From NCBI GenBank assembly GCA_964533785.1, contig CAZHNG010000020.1, positions 1-34,748 of the forward strand: 34,748 nucleotides of DNA, read 5' to 3'. The notes beneath the pieces are model-generated. The model ran no database searches. It had not been told where the DNA came from and saw only the letters and a list, made by a program, of their open reading frames with translations. Origin of the DNA: JANQRV01 sp964533785 (lineage in GTDB: Bacteria; Bacteroidota; Bacteroidia; Chitinophagales; Saprospiraceae). Of this stretch, positions 14,183 through 22,247 are shown piece after piece; the stretch's first letter is position 1; the number at the start of each line of letters is the position of its first letter. Position numbers and translations under genes: made by a program.

Positions 14183-15631
14183 TCAATTTTTCCAGCCTGT
14201 TTTCTCCTGTTGAATGTGTTGGAGGTTGACCTTTACACCGTATTTTTCCCTGATGTGTTTGGCAACCGCATCCGCTGCGTAGACTGAGCGGTGTTGTCCG
14301 CCGGTACAACCAAAGTTGATCATCAGGTGAGTGAAACTGCGGTCGATGTAATCTTCAATAGCTTGGTCAATAATTCTGATGGTGTTATTCAGGAAATCAT
14401 CTATTGCAGAATGGTGCTTCAAAAAATTGATTACCTTTTCATCTCTTCCCGTTAGTTTTTTATAAGGCTCGTAGCGCCCTGGATTATGGATAAACCGGCA
14501 GTCAAAAACAAAGCCGCCGCCATTTCCGCTAGTATCATTAGGGATACCGTTCTTCTTATAAGAAAAGCTATTGATCGTCACCGTTAAGAAGCTTGAAGCG
14601 CCTTTAATCTTATCGAACGGTTCAAATTGTTTGGAATCAACGATATGATGCAAGGCTTTCCGCAATTCAGGGATTTTTACTTTTAACTCTATATTGTCGA
14701 ATATCCATTTTATGTTTCTGATGGCGAAGGGTATGCTCTTCAGAAAGTGTTCCTTGCGTTCGTATAAGCCCCTGAAGCCATAAGCACCGAGTACTTGGAT
14801 ACAACGAATGAGTACGTAGCCGTAATAAAATTCAGTAAACTTTTCTGCATCGATTTCCGTAAGCTGGGTTGCAGTATTTAAGTAATGGTTAAGTAGATCT
14901 GTGCGAATATCTTCAGGAAGGTTTGCTTTGGCCTGGTAAAGCAGTGACGCCAGGTCGTATTGCAAAGCTCCTTTGCGTCCGCCTTGATAATCAATGAAGA
15001 ACGGGAGTCCGTTCTTTATCATAATGTTGCGGGTCTGAAAATCCCGAAACATAAAATGTTGATCATCAGCTTGTAGTAAGTAGTCGGCAAAGCGGTGAAA
15101 ATCATCCTCCAGTTCCTGCTCATTGAAAGGAGCTTTAGCCAGTTTTAAAAAGTAATATTTGAAATAATTAAAGTCCCAAAGCATCGATTGCTTATCAAAA
15201 GCGGCCCGTGGATAACAAACACTGTAATCAAGGCCTTCTCCTCCCTTAATTTGTAAATGCGCAAGCTGTTCCACTACTTTTTGGTAAATCCGAACCAGGT
15301 AGTCGGGGAAATAATCTCCCTTCTGCAGCAAATAACTGTATAAAGTAGTGAATCCAAGATCCTCCTGCAGATATATTTTTTGGGGTAAATTTTCGGCGTA
15401 TATTTCTGGTACGGGTAATCCTTTAGATTTGAAGTGTTTTGAAAAGGTAAGGAAGGCTTTTGTTTCTTTATCGACAGGACTATAAGCGCCAATTGCTGCT
15501 TTCGTTGCACCTTTCAGTCGATAATACCTTCGGTCAGATCCCGAAGGAGCCAGGGGTAAAATAAAATCAGGGCTCTCGCCGGCCCATTCCTCAAACAATG
15601 CGGACAAATTGCGTTCTGTCTTAATGGACAT
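14183..15631 (-). CDS. Fusion of an APH/AmgK-like sugar kinase with a RapZ C-terminal domain
   Basis: Residues about 1-325 form an aminoglycoside-phosphotransferase-fold kinase related to the AmgK/COG3178 group. Evidence is the catalytic loop FMFRDFQTRNIMI (Brenner-like, Asp then Asn), the metal-binding FIDYQGGRKGALQYDLASLLYQ, and an N-terminal SGSDRRYYRL glycine-rich segment. Residues about 365-482 are a RapZ C-terminal domain: VFDCRFIHNPGR, LTGRDEKV, and the hallmark FGCTGGQHRSVYAADAV. The P-loop NTPase half of classic RapZ is absent. In E. coli the RapZ C-terminal domain binds glucosamine-6-phosphate and sRNA; AmgK phosphorylates cell-wall amino sugars at C1. The fusion therefore suggests amino-sugar sensing or cell-wall recycling, which is inference. 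The gene starts 2 nt after the obgE stop, in one operon with adk and obgE. Confidence 0.88.
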   Translation of the reverse strand: MSIKTERNLSALFEEWAGESPDFILPLAPSGSDRRYYRLKGATKAAIGAYSPVDKETKAFLTFSKHFKSKGLPVPEIYAENLPQKIYLQEDLGFTTLYSYLLQKGDYFPDYLVRIYQKVVEQLAHLQIKGGEGLDYSVCYPRAAFDKQSMLWDFNYFKYYFLKLAKAPFNEQELEDDFHRFADYLLQADDQHFMFRDFQTRNIMIKNGLPFFIDYQGGRKGALQYDLASLLYQAKANLPEDIRTDLLNHYLNTATQLTEIDAEKFTEFYYGYVLIRCIQVLGAYGFRGLYERKEHFLKSIPFAIRNIKWIFDNIELKVKIPELRKALHHIVDSKQFEPFDKIKGASSFLTVTINSFSYKKNGIPNDTSGNGGGFVFDCRFIHNPGRYEPYKKLTGRDEKVINFLKHHSAIDDFLNNTIRIIDQAIEDYIDRSFTHLMINFGCTGGQHRSVYAADAVAKHIREKYGVKVNLQHIQQEKTGWKN

Positions 15632-15633
15632 AA

Positions 15634-16644
15634 TTAATCAATTTGATTGCTGTTATCCTGAAGTGTTTTCCACAGCAGATCTTTCAATGCTAGTAAGCCC
15701 TCCTGTGTAACGGACGAAATAAATAGATGGGGTATACCCTCCGGTAACTCTGGTTTCAGGAGTTCCTTTAATTCCTCATCCAACAGATCAGCTTTTGATA
15801 TGGCAAGAACCCTTGGTTTATCCAATAATTCTTCATTGTAATTTTCAAGCTCATTCAGCAGAATTTGGTATTCCTTTTTGATATCCTGACTATCAGCGGG
15901 GATGAGGAACAATAAAGTAGAGTTGCGCTCAATATGTCGTAGAAAACGATGTCCCAGGCCTTTACCTTCGTGGGCGTTTTCAATAATACCGGGTATGTCA
16001 GCCATTACAAAAGACCGGGAGTCACGATAACTGACGATTCCTAGATTGGGTACCAAGGTAGTGAATGGATAGTTGGCAATTTTGGGTTTTGCTGCCGTCA
16101 AGACGGAGAGCAAAGTCGATTTACCTGCATTGGGAAAGCCCACTAAGCCAACATCTGCCAATACTTTCAATTCGAGGATCTTCCATTCTTCTTTTCCCGG
16201 CTCTCCGGGTTGAGCAAACCGGGGGGCCTGATTGGTAGCTGATTTGAAATGGGTGTTTCCCAAACCGCCCCGACCTCCGGCAACAATAATTTCCTCTTCA
16301 CCGTGTTCGGTTATTTCAAATTCTACTTGATTGGTTTCCGGATCCTTGACAACGGTTCCTAAGGGTACTTCCAAAATAACATCTTCACCATCACCACCGG
16401 TCTTATTGTTGCCGCTGCCGTTTTCACCATTGCCGGCAATGACGTGTTTGCGGTATTTTAAGGCTAACAGGGTCCAGACATTTCGGTTGCCACGCAAAAT
16501 GATATGCCCGCCTCTTCCTCCATTCCCTCCGTCAGGACCTCCACGTGGATTTCCCCGATCCCGTAAAAAATGAACTGAACCACTCCCTCCCGCTCCCGTC
16601 CGGCAGCAAATCTTTACATAATCAACAAAGTTCTGTTCGGCCAT
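15634..16644 (-). CDS. obgE: Obg-family GTPase
   Basis: An essential-type GTPase involved in late 50S ribosome assembly and stress response. The N-terminal Obg fold (1-158) is Gly-rich, with GAGGSGSVHFLRDRGNPRGGPDGGNGGRGG. The G domain shows G1 GFPNAGKSTLL, switch I NYPFTTLVPNLG, G3 DIPGIIENAHEGKGLGHRFLRHIER and G4 written SKAD in place of NKxD. At 336 aa it stops soon after the G domain and lacks the C-terminal OCT domain of some orthologues, which is common. It lies 6 nt after adk and 2 nt before the kinase-RapZ fusion on the same strand, so translational coupling is likely. Confidence 0.97.
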   Translation of the reverse strand: MAEQNFVDYVKICCRTGAGGSGSVHFLRDRGNPRGGPDGGNGGRGGHIILRGNRNVWTLLALKYRKHVIAGNGENGSGNNKTGGDGEDVILEVPLGTVVKDPETNQVEFEITEHGEEEIIVAGGRGGLGNTHFKSATNQAPRFAQPGEPGKEEWKILELKVLADVGLVGFPNAGKSTLLSVLTAAKPKIANYPFTTLVPNLGIVSYRDSRSFVMADIPGIIENAHEGKGLGHRFLRHIERNSTLLFLIPADSQDIKKEYQILLNELENYNEELLDKPRVLAISKADLLDEELKELLKPELPEGIPHLFISSVTQEGLLALKDLLWKTLQDNSNQID

Positions 16645-16650
16645 AATTCA

Positions 16651-17232
16651 TTATACTGCAATGATCTCTTCTACCTGGTTGGAAAGGCGTTGGAAGATTT
16701 CCTCAATTGTACCTACTCCATCAACTTTCCTTGCCTTTCCTTGCTGGTCAAAATAATTATAAACCGGGAAAGTTTTTTCTTTATATACCTGTATGCGATT
16801 ACGAATAATATCTTCGTCCAGATCGTCGGAACGTCCGGACGTTTTCCCTCTCTCCAGTAATCGTTTGATCAACTCATCATCAGGAACATCAAGCATTAAA
16901 AGACGGGAAACTTCCTGTTCCATATCTTCTAATAATGTATCAAGTGCCTTGGATTGTTCAATAGTTCTCGGAAAACCGTCAAAAATATAGCCTTTTACAT
17001 CAGGGTTTGCTTCAACTTTGTTTTTAAGCATTTTTATGGTGACCGAATCAGGAACCAATGCACCTTTATCTATGTAGCTTTTGGCTTCTAAGCCCAATGG
17101 TGTTTCGTTTCCGATCTCATACCTGAAAAGGTCGCCGGTTGAAATGTGTAACAATTGGAATTTGTCAACCAGTTTTTTAGCTTGTGTGCCTTTGCCTGAT
17201 CCCGGAGGACCGAATAAAATTAAATTTATCAT
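16651..17232 (-). CDS. adk: Adenylate kinase
   Basis: The enzyme interconverts ATP + AMP and 2 ADP in the cytosol. The P-loop GPPGSGKGTQ (residues 8-17) is followed by the AMP-binding HISTGDLFR, the substrate-site GYIFDGFPRTIEQ and the ERGKTSGRSDDLDEDIIRNRI lid region. At 193 aa it is the short-lid type without the zinc-binding insertion. The organisation adk-obgE is common in Bacteroidota. It is first of the tightly spaced trio adk-obgE-kinase/RapZ. The NlpC gene upstream ends 98 nt before its start and may or may not be in the same transcript. Confidence 0.97.
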   Translation of the reverse strand: MINLILFGPPGSGKGTQAKKLVDKFQLLHISTGDLFRYEIGNETPLGLEAKSYIDKGALVPDSVTIKMLKNKVEANPDVKGYIFDGFPRTIEQSKALDTLLEDMEQEVSRLLMLDVPDDELIKRLLERGKTSGRSDDLDEDIIRNRIQVYKEKTFPVYNYFDQQGKARKVDGVGTIEEIFQRLSNQVEEIIAV

Positions 17233-17330
17233 ATTGTATACATTAGCTTATTTGCTAAGATAACAAAAAGGGGGTGGCTAAACTAATTGAACCGGGGGCG
17301 GAAAATAATATTTTACGCGGGATTGAAGTT

Positions 17331-17849
17331 TTATTTTGAAATAACGTCTCTCGCGGAATATAGTTTTGGCGCCCAGTAGGAAGAGGTTGAAATATTGTCA
17401 ATTCTTACCCCTTTTGAGGTGGTACTGTGAATGACTTTTAAGCCGTCAATTCCTTTTTCAATCACTAAAGCAACGTGGAAGATACGATTTTGCCCAGGCC
17501 GCTTAAAGAAAACCAAGTCACCGCGGTTGACATCCTCCAGGTTTACTTTTTTCCCATGTGCGGATTGCCCTTTAGAACTTGCAGATAAGGTGACCCCAAA
17601 CTGATCCATTACAAAATAAGTAAAACCGGAGCAATCAAAGCCCCCCGGCCTTTTTCCTGCGTATTTGTACTTCGTGCCTAAGTGTTTTTGAGCGAATTCG
17701 ACGACTTGTTGCCGTAACCGGTATTCGCTATCACCAATTGATGCTGGCTCTTCCCGTTCATTTTCAGAAGAATAACTCAACAATGCACAATGAGATAATG
17801 TTAATAGACACGCAAAGATCAGTAGATATTTAGCTAAGGTTCCCGGCAT
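17331..17849 (-). CDS. NlpC/P60 (C40) peptidoglycan peptidase, lipoprotein
   Basis: Predicted to cleave peptide stems of peptidoglycan. The N-terminus is a lipoprotein signal with LSHC as the lipobox (Cys21). The catalytic domain covers about 48-172: FDCSGFTYFV with the nucleophile Cys, FHVALVIEKG with the general-base His, and VIHSTTSKGVRI with the third polar residue His. KYKYAGKRPGGFDCSGF is the typical approach to the active Cys. No SH3 or LysM domain is present, so it is a minimal catalytic lipoprotein. It is divergent from the OmpH gene and lies upstream of adk. Confidence 0.93.
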   Translation of the reverse strand: MPGTLAKYLLIFACLLTLSHCALLSYSSENEREEPASIGDSEYRLRQQVVEFAQKHLGTKYKYAGKRPGGFDCSGFTYFVMDQFGVTLSASSKGQSAHGKKVNLEDVNRGDLVFFKRPGQNRIFHVALVIEKGIDGLKVIHSTTSKGVRIDNISTSSYWAPKLYSARDVISK

Positions 17850-18045
17850 AGCGATTTTTTTTAGAATAACTTGATTGAATTGAATAATTTGTAAATCTTA
17901 TAATGGCACATTGCATAAAGATTGTTGGGATTAAAGGATCTCCTTATCACTTGCAAGCCAAAACCAGGATCCAGCCTATTTATTTGTATCTAATGAACGG
18001 ATAGAAATAGAATTTTAGCGTTTAAATACCCGAATAATTGAAGAA

Positions 18046-18097
18046 CAAATATACCTTTGCAAAGGTAACACCTAGGTGTAGGTAACACCTTTTAAAA
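18046..18097 (+). promoter_or_regulatory. Divergent overlapping -7 boxes and palindromes between nlpC-like and ompH genes
   Basis: TACCTTTG (18052-18059, plus) and TATATTTG (18053-18046, minus) both fit TAnnTTTG and overlap by two bases, so the two divergent genes could compete for polymerase. Just downstream lie a perfect palindrome ACACCTAGGTGT and two direct copies of GGTAACACCT. Neither box has a convincing -33 element. Confidence 0.4.
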
Positions 18098-18124
18098 GGT
18101 CAGTATTAAATAATTAACCTGGAT

Positions 18125-18637
18125 ATGAAAAAAATCTTCTTAAGCCTTTTTTTGTTGTCGATTGCAAATATTTATGCTACAGCGCAAGGTAAATACGGAC
18201 ATTTGAATTTTGGCAACCTCATTTCTTCTATGCCTGAAACAAAAGCTGCCAATTCTGAATTGGAAGCCTACCAAAAACAACTTGTTGCTAAAGGGGAAGA
18301 GATGGCAACAGCCTTCAGAGCTAAGTTGGAAGAGTTCTACCAAAATGTATCCCAAGGCACGATGGCTCCCGCAGAACAACAAAAACAAGAAGCTGCGCTA
18401 CAAAAAGAACAACAGGAAATTGCTGCTTACGAGCAAGAGGTCGTGCAAAAAGTACAACAAAAGAGAAATGAATTAATACAGCCAATCGTAGAGAAAGCGG
18501 AAAATGCTATTCAGGAATACGGTGATGAAAATGGCTACATCTTGATTTTCGATACGAGTATTCCCAATGCGATTCTTTTTGCCGAGCAAACAGATGATCT
18601 GATGCCAGCCATAAAAGCTAAATTAGGCATCAATTAG
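18125..18637 (+). CDS. OmpH/Skp-family periplasmic chaperone
   Basis: A 170-aa exported protein with signal peptide MKKIFLSLFLLSIANIYATAQ. It then has GHLNFGNLISSMPETKAANSELEAYQKQL, matching the OmpH start, a long charged coiled coil (about 45-125, rich in Lys, Glu and Gln), and the C-terminal YGDENGYILIFDTSIPNAILFAEQTDDLMPAIKAKLGI that closes the Skp beta body. Skp-like proteins hold unfolded outer membrane proteins in the periplasm as trimers. In many Bacteroidota the gene sits beside bamA; here it is followed after 42 nt by pirin. The family assignment is firm; its clients are inferred. Confidence 0.94.
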   Translation: MKKIFLSLFLLSIANIYATAQGKYGHLNFGNLISSMPETKAANSELEAYQKQLVAKGEEMATAFRAKLEEFYQNVSQGTMAPAEQQKQEAALQKEQQEIAAYEQEVVQKVQQKRNELIQPIVEKAENAIQEYGDENGYILIFDTSIPNAILFAEQTDDLMPAIKAKLGIN

Positions 18638-18679
18638 AGACGCTTCAATGTTTCATTACACACACTGAAATCATGGGAT

Positions 18680-19561
18680 ATGGCTAAAAAATTAATTGAA
18701 GAGATTGTTACGAGCGATGAGGTTATGATGGGGCCTACCCGTTTGAAACAACCACTGCCCAGCGTACATATCAAAGACGCTGACCCGTTTCTACTGCTTC
18801 ATCATATCGGGCCTATTGAACAAGTGACGGACGGCCCGCCCGTACTTGAGGTAGGTGCGCATCCTCACAGAGGCTTCGAACCCGTCAGTTTTATTTTCAG
18901 TGGAGAATTGCATCACCGGGATTCGCGAGGAAATGATAGTGTTATTGGTGCAGGCGGAGTACAATGGATGACCGCTGGGATGGGAATAGTACACAGTGAA
19001 AAACTATCCAAAGAATTTTTAACCAAAGGAGGGGTTTTTGAAATGATCCAACTGTGGGTTAATTTACCCCAAACTATTAAAATGACGGAACCGGTTTACC
19101 AAGGTTTTGAAAGAAGTGCTATCCCGACTTTTAACAGCCAAGAAGGGAAAGTGCAACTGCATGTTATCGCCGGGGAATTCAAAGGTTTGAAAGGGCCGGT
19201 GAATTCTGCCACCCAAGTAACGGCTTATACCTTGGAAATGATACAGGGCGGACAACTCGAAATGACTTTGCCCGGTAATTATCGTACGTTGGTTTATCAA
19301 TTACACGGTGAAAGTTCGATCAATGATACACGTGTAATCTCTCATCAAATGGTGTTATTTCATCTCGAAGAAGGAGAAATTGAAATCAAAGCCAAAGAAG
19401 AAAGCCTGATCTTGATAGTGGCTGCTCTTCCGCTGGAAGAACGAGTGGTTTCCTGGGGTCCTTATGTCATGAATACACAATCGGAAATTTTACAGGCTAT
19501 TCGGGATTATCAAATGGGTAAAATGGGCTTTTTACCTCCGGAAGAAAAGAAGAGTAGTTGA
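18680..19561 (+). CDS. Pirin family protein
   Basis: A bicupin protein of 293 aa. The N-terminal cupin shows the pirin metal site: HPHRGFE (two His) and, after GGVQWMTAGMGIVHSE, a third His and a Glu. Bacterial pirins often have quercetin 2,3-dioxygenase activity in vitro, but their cellular role varies. The metal is commonly iron. No signal peptide is seen, so it is cytosolic. The C-terminal half (about 160-290) is the second cupin without metal ligands. It follows the OmpH gene by 42 nt on the same strand. Confidence 0.95.
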   Translation: MAKKLIEEIVTSDEVMMGPTRLKQPLPSVHIKDADPFLLLHHIGPIEQVTDGPPVLEVGAHPHRGFEPVSFIFSGELHHRDSRGNDSVIGAGGVQWMTAGMGIVHSEKLSKEFLTKGGVFEMIQLWVNLPQTIKMTEPVYQGFERSAIPTFNSQEGKVQLHVIAGEFKGLKGPVNSATQVTAYTLEMIQGGQLEMTLPGNYRTLVYQLHGESSINDTRVISHQMVLFHLEEGEIEIKAKEESLILIVAALPLEERVVSWGPYVMNTQSEILQAIRDYQMGKMGFLPPEEKKSS

Positions 19562-19711
19562 AAAAGAACAAAACTTGGGGTGTCAAGGATTTTGTTCCAA
19601 AAGCACTGGCATCTTGAGGACTTTATCTGTTGATTCGTTTCTGGCGGCTATGGCATAGAAGGACAAAAGCATGAACAAATAAACAACAATCATTTCATTC
19701 CATATTCTTAC

Positions 19712-20890
19712 TTAATTGTCACGGCCATTAAGATTAGGCGGTAAAAGGGTTTCCAGGTAATGCTGCTTTATTCCAAACTGTGCTTTGATGTTTTTTATTT
19801 CTTTCAGCGCATCCTTTCGTTTATTACCTTTCAATGCGGTGATCATCACATTTTTGCTGGTGTGTTCGTGTGAAATGAATTCGAAGACCTTGGTTTGATA
19901 ACCATGTGCTTCGAGCAGCAAACTTCGAATGGTATCAGTAATGATTACCGCTATTTTTTCTTTGTGGATCCCATGCCGGATCAAAGGATTTAAATTTTTA
20001 GCGTCTTCCATTTCTGCCCTGATTTGTTTTTGACAGCAGGGGGCGACAATAATGATCGAAGCATTAGTTTGGATACCTTTAGCGATGGCAATATCCGTTG
20101 TAATGTCGCAGGCATGCAAGGCGATGAGCATGTCGACTTGTTCCAATTTAAAGTCAGCAATATTTCGAGCTGCAAAGTTCAACCCGGAGAAATGGCACAG
20201 GTGAGCAGTTTGGGTGCATAATTCTACCAGTTCCGGACGTAGTTCGATCCCTGTCATTACAGGTAAAAGCTCTGCGGTGTTTAAAAGATAGTCATAAAGT
20301 GCAAAAGTAAGGTAACCTTTCCCTGACCCTATGTCAACTATTCTTGGGATTTTGGGTATTGGATGTTGTTTGATCAAGCTATCGATTATCTCGATGTACT
20401 TGTTGATCTGCCGGAATTTTCGCCGGCTGCTTTTGGCTACTTCCCCCTTACTGGTTAACACCCCCAACTTTTGCAGGTAGCAATTATCTTTGACGTTGAT
20501 CCATTCTTTTTTCTGATGATTGTGTTCCGAGGAAGGCTTTTTTGAAATAGAAGGAGTTGATTTTAAAATACTGATCTTTCCTTTTTTACTTTTTTTGAAA
20601 GCGTAGTCTTTATTTAATGTAAAAAGGTCAGCATTGTAAAAATCTTCTTTTAGCCAGAGCAAAATATTTTGAAGACCAGATTCAAGGTCGAAATTTTTTA
20701 CCTCATCTCTTGTTCTGTAACGGAAAGTAAAATGAAAATGAGGAGTATCCTTTAAAGAGATGATCCTGCCGTAAATGTTTTTCAAGTCTCCTTTCAGCGA
20801 GGGTTTACTGAGCGTTATTTTTATGAAGCTCTGATCAGTGAGACTTTCCTCAATAATTGCAGTAAAAGCTTTTATTTTTTCTTTTTCCAT
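19712..20890 (-). CDS. SAM-dependent methyltransferase, METTL25/Methyltransf_32-like
   Basis: A 392-aa protein with a poorly characterised basic N-terminal region (about 1-150) and a class I methyltransferase domain. Visible motifs are IVDIGSGKGYLTFALYDYLL (motif I, SAM-binding loop), TGIELRPELVELC (acidic motif II), MLIALHACDITTDIAI (the LHACD motif shared with METTL25/RRNAD1-type proteins) and IIIVAPCCQKQIR (the PCC motif after strand 5). These two signatures set it apart from rRNA methyltransferases of the Rsm families. The target is unknown; an RNA or protein substrate is possible. The gene converges with pirin, and its start lies 13 nt from a heptamer array. Confidence 0.85.
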   Translation of the reverse strand: MEKEKIKAFTAIIEESLTDQSFIKITLSKPSLKGDLKNIYGRIISLKDTPHFHFTFRYRTRDEVKNFDLESGLQNILLWLKEDFYNADLFTLNKDYAFKKSKKGKISILKSTPSISKKPSSEHNHQKKEWINVKDNCYLQKLGVLTSKGEVAKSSRRKFRQINKYIEIIDSLIKQHPIPKIPRIVDIGSGKGYLTFALYDYLLNTAELLPVMTGIELRPELVELCTQTAHLCHFSGLNFAARNIADFKLEQVDMLIALHACDITTDIAIAKGIQTNASIIIVAPCCQKQIRAEMEDAKNLNPLIRHGIHKEKIAVIITDTIRSLLLEAHGYQTKVFEFISHEHTSKNVMITALKGNKRKDALKEIKNIKAQFGIKQHYLETLLPPNLNGRDN

Positions 20891-20903
20891 CTAATTAAGA
20901 ATT

Positions 20904-20943
20904 TAGACGCTAGACGCTAGACGCTAGACGCTAGACGCTAGAC
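20904..20943. repeat. Tandem repeat of the heptamer TAGACGC, five units plus a partial unit
   Basis: Five exact TAGACGC units run from 20904 to 20938 and a partial TAGAC ends the array. The same heptamer makes up the core of the repeats at both window ends. The array is intergenic, just upstream of the methyltransferase start. It is not CRISPR: units are 7 nt with no spacers. Confidence 0.95.
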
Positions 20944-21043
20944 AGAGCAACAGTAACAATCTGATAATCAGTAGATAAATGCAAGTAAGACCATTATTCT
21001 GGAGTGTCTTTTTTAGTTGATTATCAAACACTTAGGATGTTAT

Positions 21044-21057
21044 GTCAAAAGTCCAAT
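21044..21057. repeat. Isolated arm GTCAAAAGTCCAAT of the dispersed repeat
   Basis: This 14-mer is the flank that directly adjoins the heptamer array in the two window-end copies. Here it is separated from the nearest array (20904-20943) by about 100 bp and inverted relative to it, so this locus looks like a rearranged or partly decayed copy. Confidence 0.75.
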
Positions 21058-21170
21058 AAGAATAACAACGGCAAAATTTAAGGGAATTTCCATTAAAGAA
21101 ATCAAAATTGAGCGTCCTAAAACAACTTTTTTAGCGAAATTTACATTAATTCTTTAGAAAAATTATTGTT

Positions 21171-21776
21171 ATGAAGATATATGGGTTATTGTACGGTTTT
21201 GTTTTTCTGCTCCCCTTGGTAATAAATGGCCAGGCAGAAGGTGTAACGGAGATCGATGGTCAGGCTTTGCCCTACATGATCGATGAATGTGGGGATACCC
21301 TGATTTTAGCCAGCTTGGAAGGTGTATCGGTTTCTTCATTCAGAGAGTTCGAAGATGATGAGTACAAAAAGTATTTACGTTACCGAAGATACGCTGCCAA
21401 AGTGTATCCATACGCGGTGGAAGCCATCAAACTATTTCGCGAGTTGGAGATGGAGACGAGCGATATGAAAAAAGGACAAAAGAGAAAGCACATCAAAAGA
21501 TTGCATAAGGACCTGAAAGAACAATTTACTGACCCGCTTAAAAAGTTAACCAAAACACAAGGACTCATATTGGTGAAGATGATTGAAAAGGAGTTGGATA
21601 CTCCCATGTATTTTTTGATAAAGGACTTAAGGAATGGTTTGACCGCTAGGTATTGGAGTATAGTTGGGGGTGTGTTCGGTCATAAATTAAGAGAAGGCTA
21701 TATCATAGGAGAAGACCCCATTTTGGATGCTGTTTTGAATGATTTCGATATTTCTCACAAAACGACGAAGAATTAG
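21171..21776 (+). CDS. DUF4294 family exported protein
   Basis: A 201-aa protein with a signal peptide (MKIYGLLYGFVFLLPLVINGQ). It contains the DUF4294 pattern: DECGDTLILASLEGVSV, a basic RYRRYAAKVYPYAVEAIKLFRELE helix, and KTQGLILVKMIEKELDTPMYFLIKDLRNGLTARYWSIVGGVFGHKLREGY. The family is restricted mainly to Bacteroidota and has no established function. The strongly basic helix region (KKGQKRKHIKRLHKDLKE) could contact anionic envelope polymers, which is speculative. It is flanked by spacers on both sides and is probably transcribed alone. Confidence 0.88.
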   Translation: MKIYGLLYGFVFLLPLVINGQAEGVTEIDGQALPYMIDECGDTLILASLEGVSVSSFREFEDDEYKKYLRYRRYAAKVYPYAVEAIKLFRELEMETSDMKKGQKRKHIKRLHKDLKEQFTDPLKKLTKTQGLILVKMIEKELDTPMYFLIKDLRNGLTARYWSIVGGVFGHKLREGYIIGEDPILDAVLNDFDISHKTTKN

Positions 21777-21942
21777 GCCTTTCAGATTGAATAATTTTTT
21801 CTGAAGCGGATTATGCTGCGTTTTTAAATGGAATCAATTGATTATCAATTGAAACCGAAATTTTTGTTTTTTGTTACTAATGAAAATTTAGCTGCTTTTA
21901 GAAAGCTTAATTAATGATTTGTTAACAAAGCTATAATCTTCT

Positions 21943-21973
21943 TTTGATCGCAGGATTGAATTGCCTATATTTG
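21943..21973 (+). promoter_or_regulatory. Strong Bacteroidota promoter match without an adjacent ORF
   Basis: TTTG (21943-21946) is followed after 19 nt by TATATTTG (21966-21973), the best plus-strand match to TTTG-N19-TAnnTTTG in the window. The predicted start is near 21980, with no plausible start codon of a known gene for about 290 nt. Confidence 0.7.
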
Positions 21974-22120
21974 TAATAGGGTTATCGCACATACTAACTG
22001 AATTGTTGATTAGTCTTTTCTTGCATCACCTCGGTTTCTTTACAGGCGAGTTCTTCGTTTTGTGGGGCCTGTTGCAGTGTTCAAAAGTTTGAATTTAAAA
22101 CTAGCCCTCATCCTCAACAG

Positions 22121-22226
22121 TTATACTTGACGCGAATTGGTTTGGGAAGTCTCAAACCTACTTTGGTCAGTATATACCGTACTTGAAGATAATTTGGGTT
22201 CCCAAACCAATTCAACGTCGGTATAA
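22121..22226 (+). ncRNA. Long hairpin, candidate small RNA or leader element
   Basis: A perfect 15-bp pair GAATTGGTTTGGGAA (22134-22148) with TTCCCAAACCAATTC (22199-22213) is extended outward by GACG/CGTC and TTATAC/GTATAA with short internal loops, and inward by CTCAAA/TTTGGG. About 31 base pairs form one rod-like structure around a loop of about 36 nt. It lies 140 nt behind the promoter at 21943-21973. No clear terminator follows. It could instead be a small inverted-repeat mobile element; no target duplication was seen. Confidence 0.5.
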
Positions 22227-22239
22227 TTCTAGTCTTTTG

Positions 22240-22247
22240 TAAATTTG
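22240..22247 (+). promoter_or_regulatory. -7 box TAAATTTG of the DUF5606 gene
   Basis: The box fits TAnnTTTG and predicts a start near 22254, only 14 nt before the ATG at 22268. The -33 region overlaps the right arm of the long hairpin and has no clear TTG. Confidence 0.5.

Noticed and set aside
20904..20943. Possible CRISPR array
   Set aside because: Units are 7 nt, contiguous and without spacers, and no cas genes are present; it is a simple tandem repeat.
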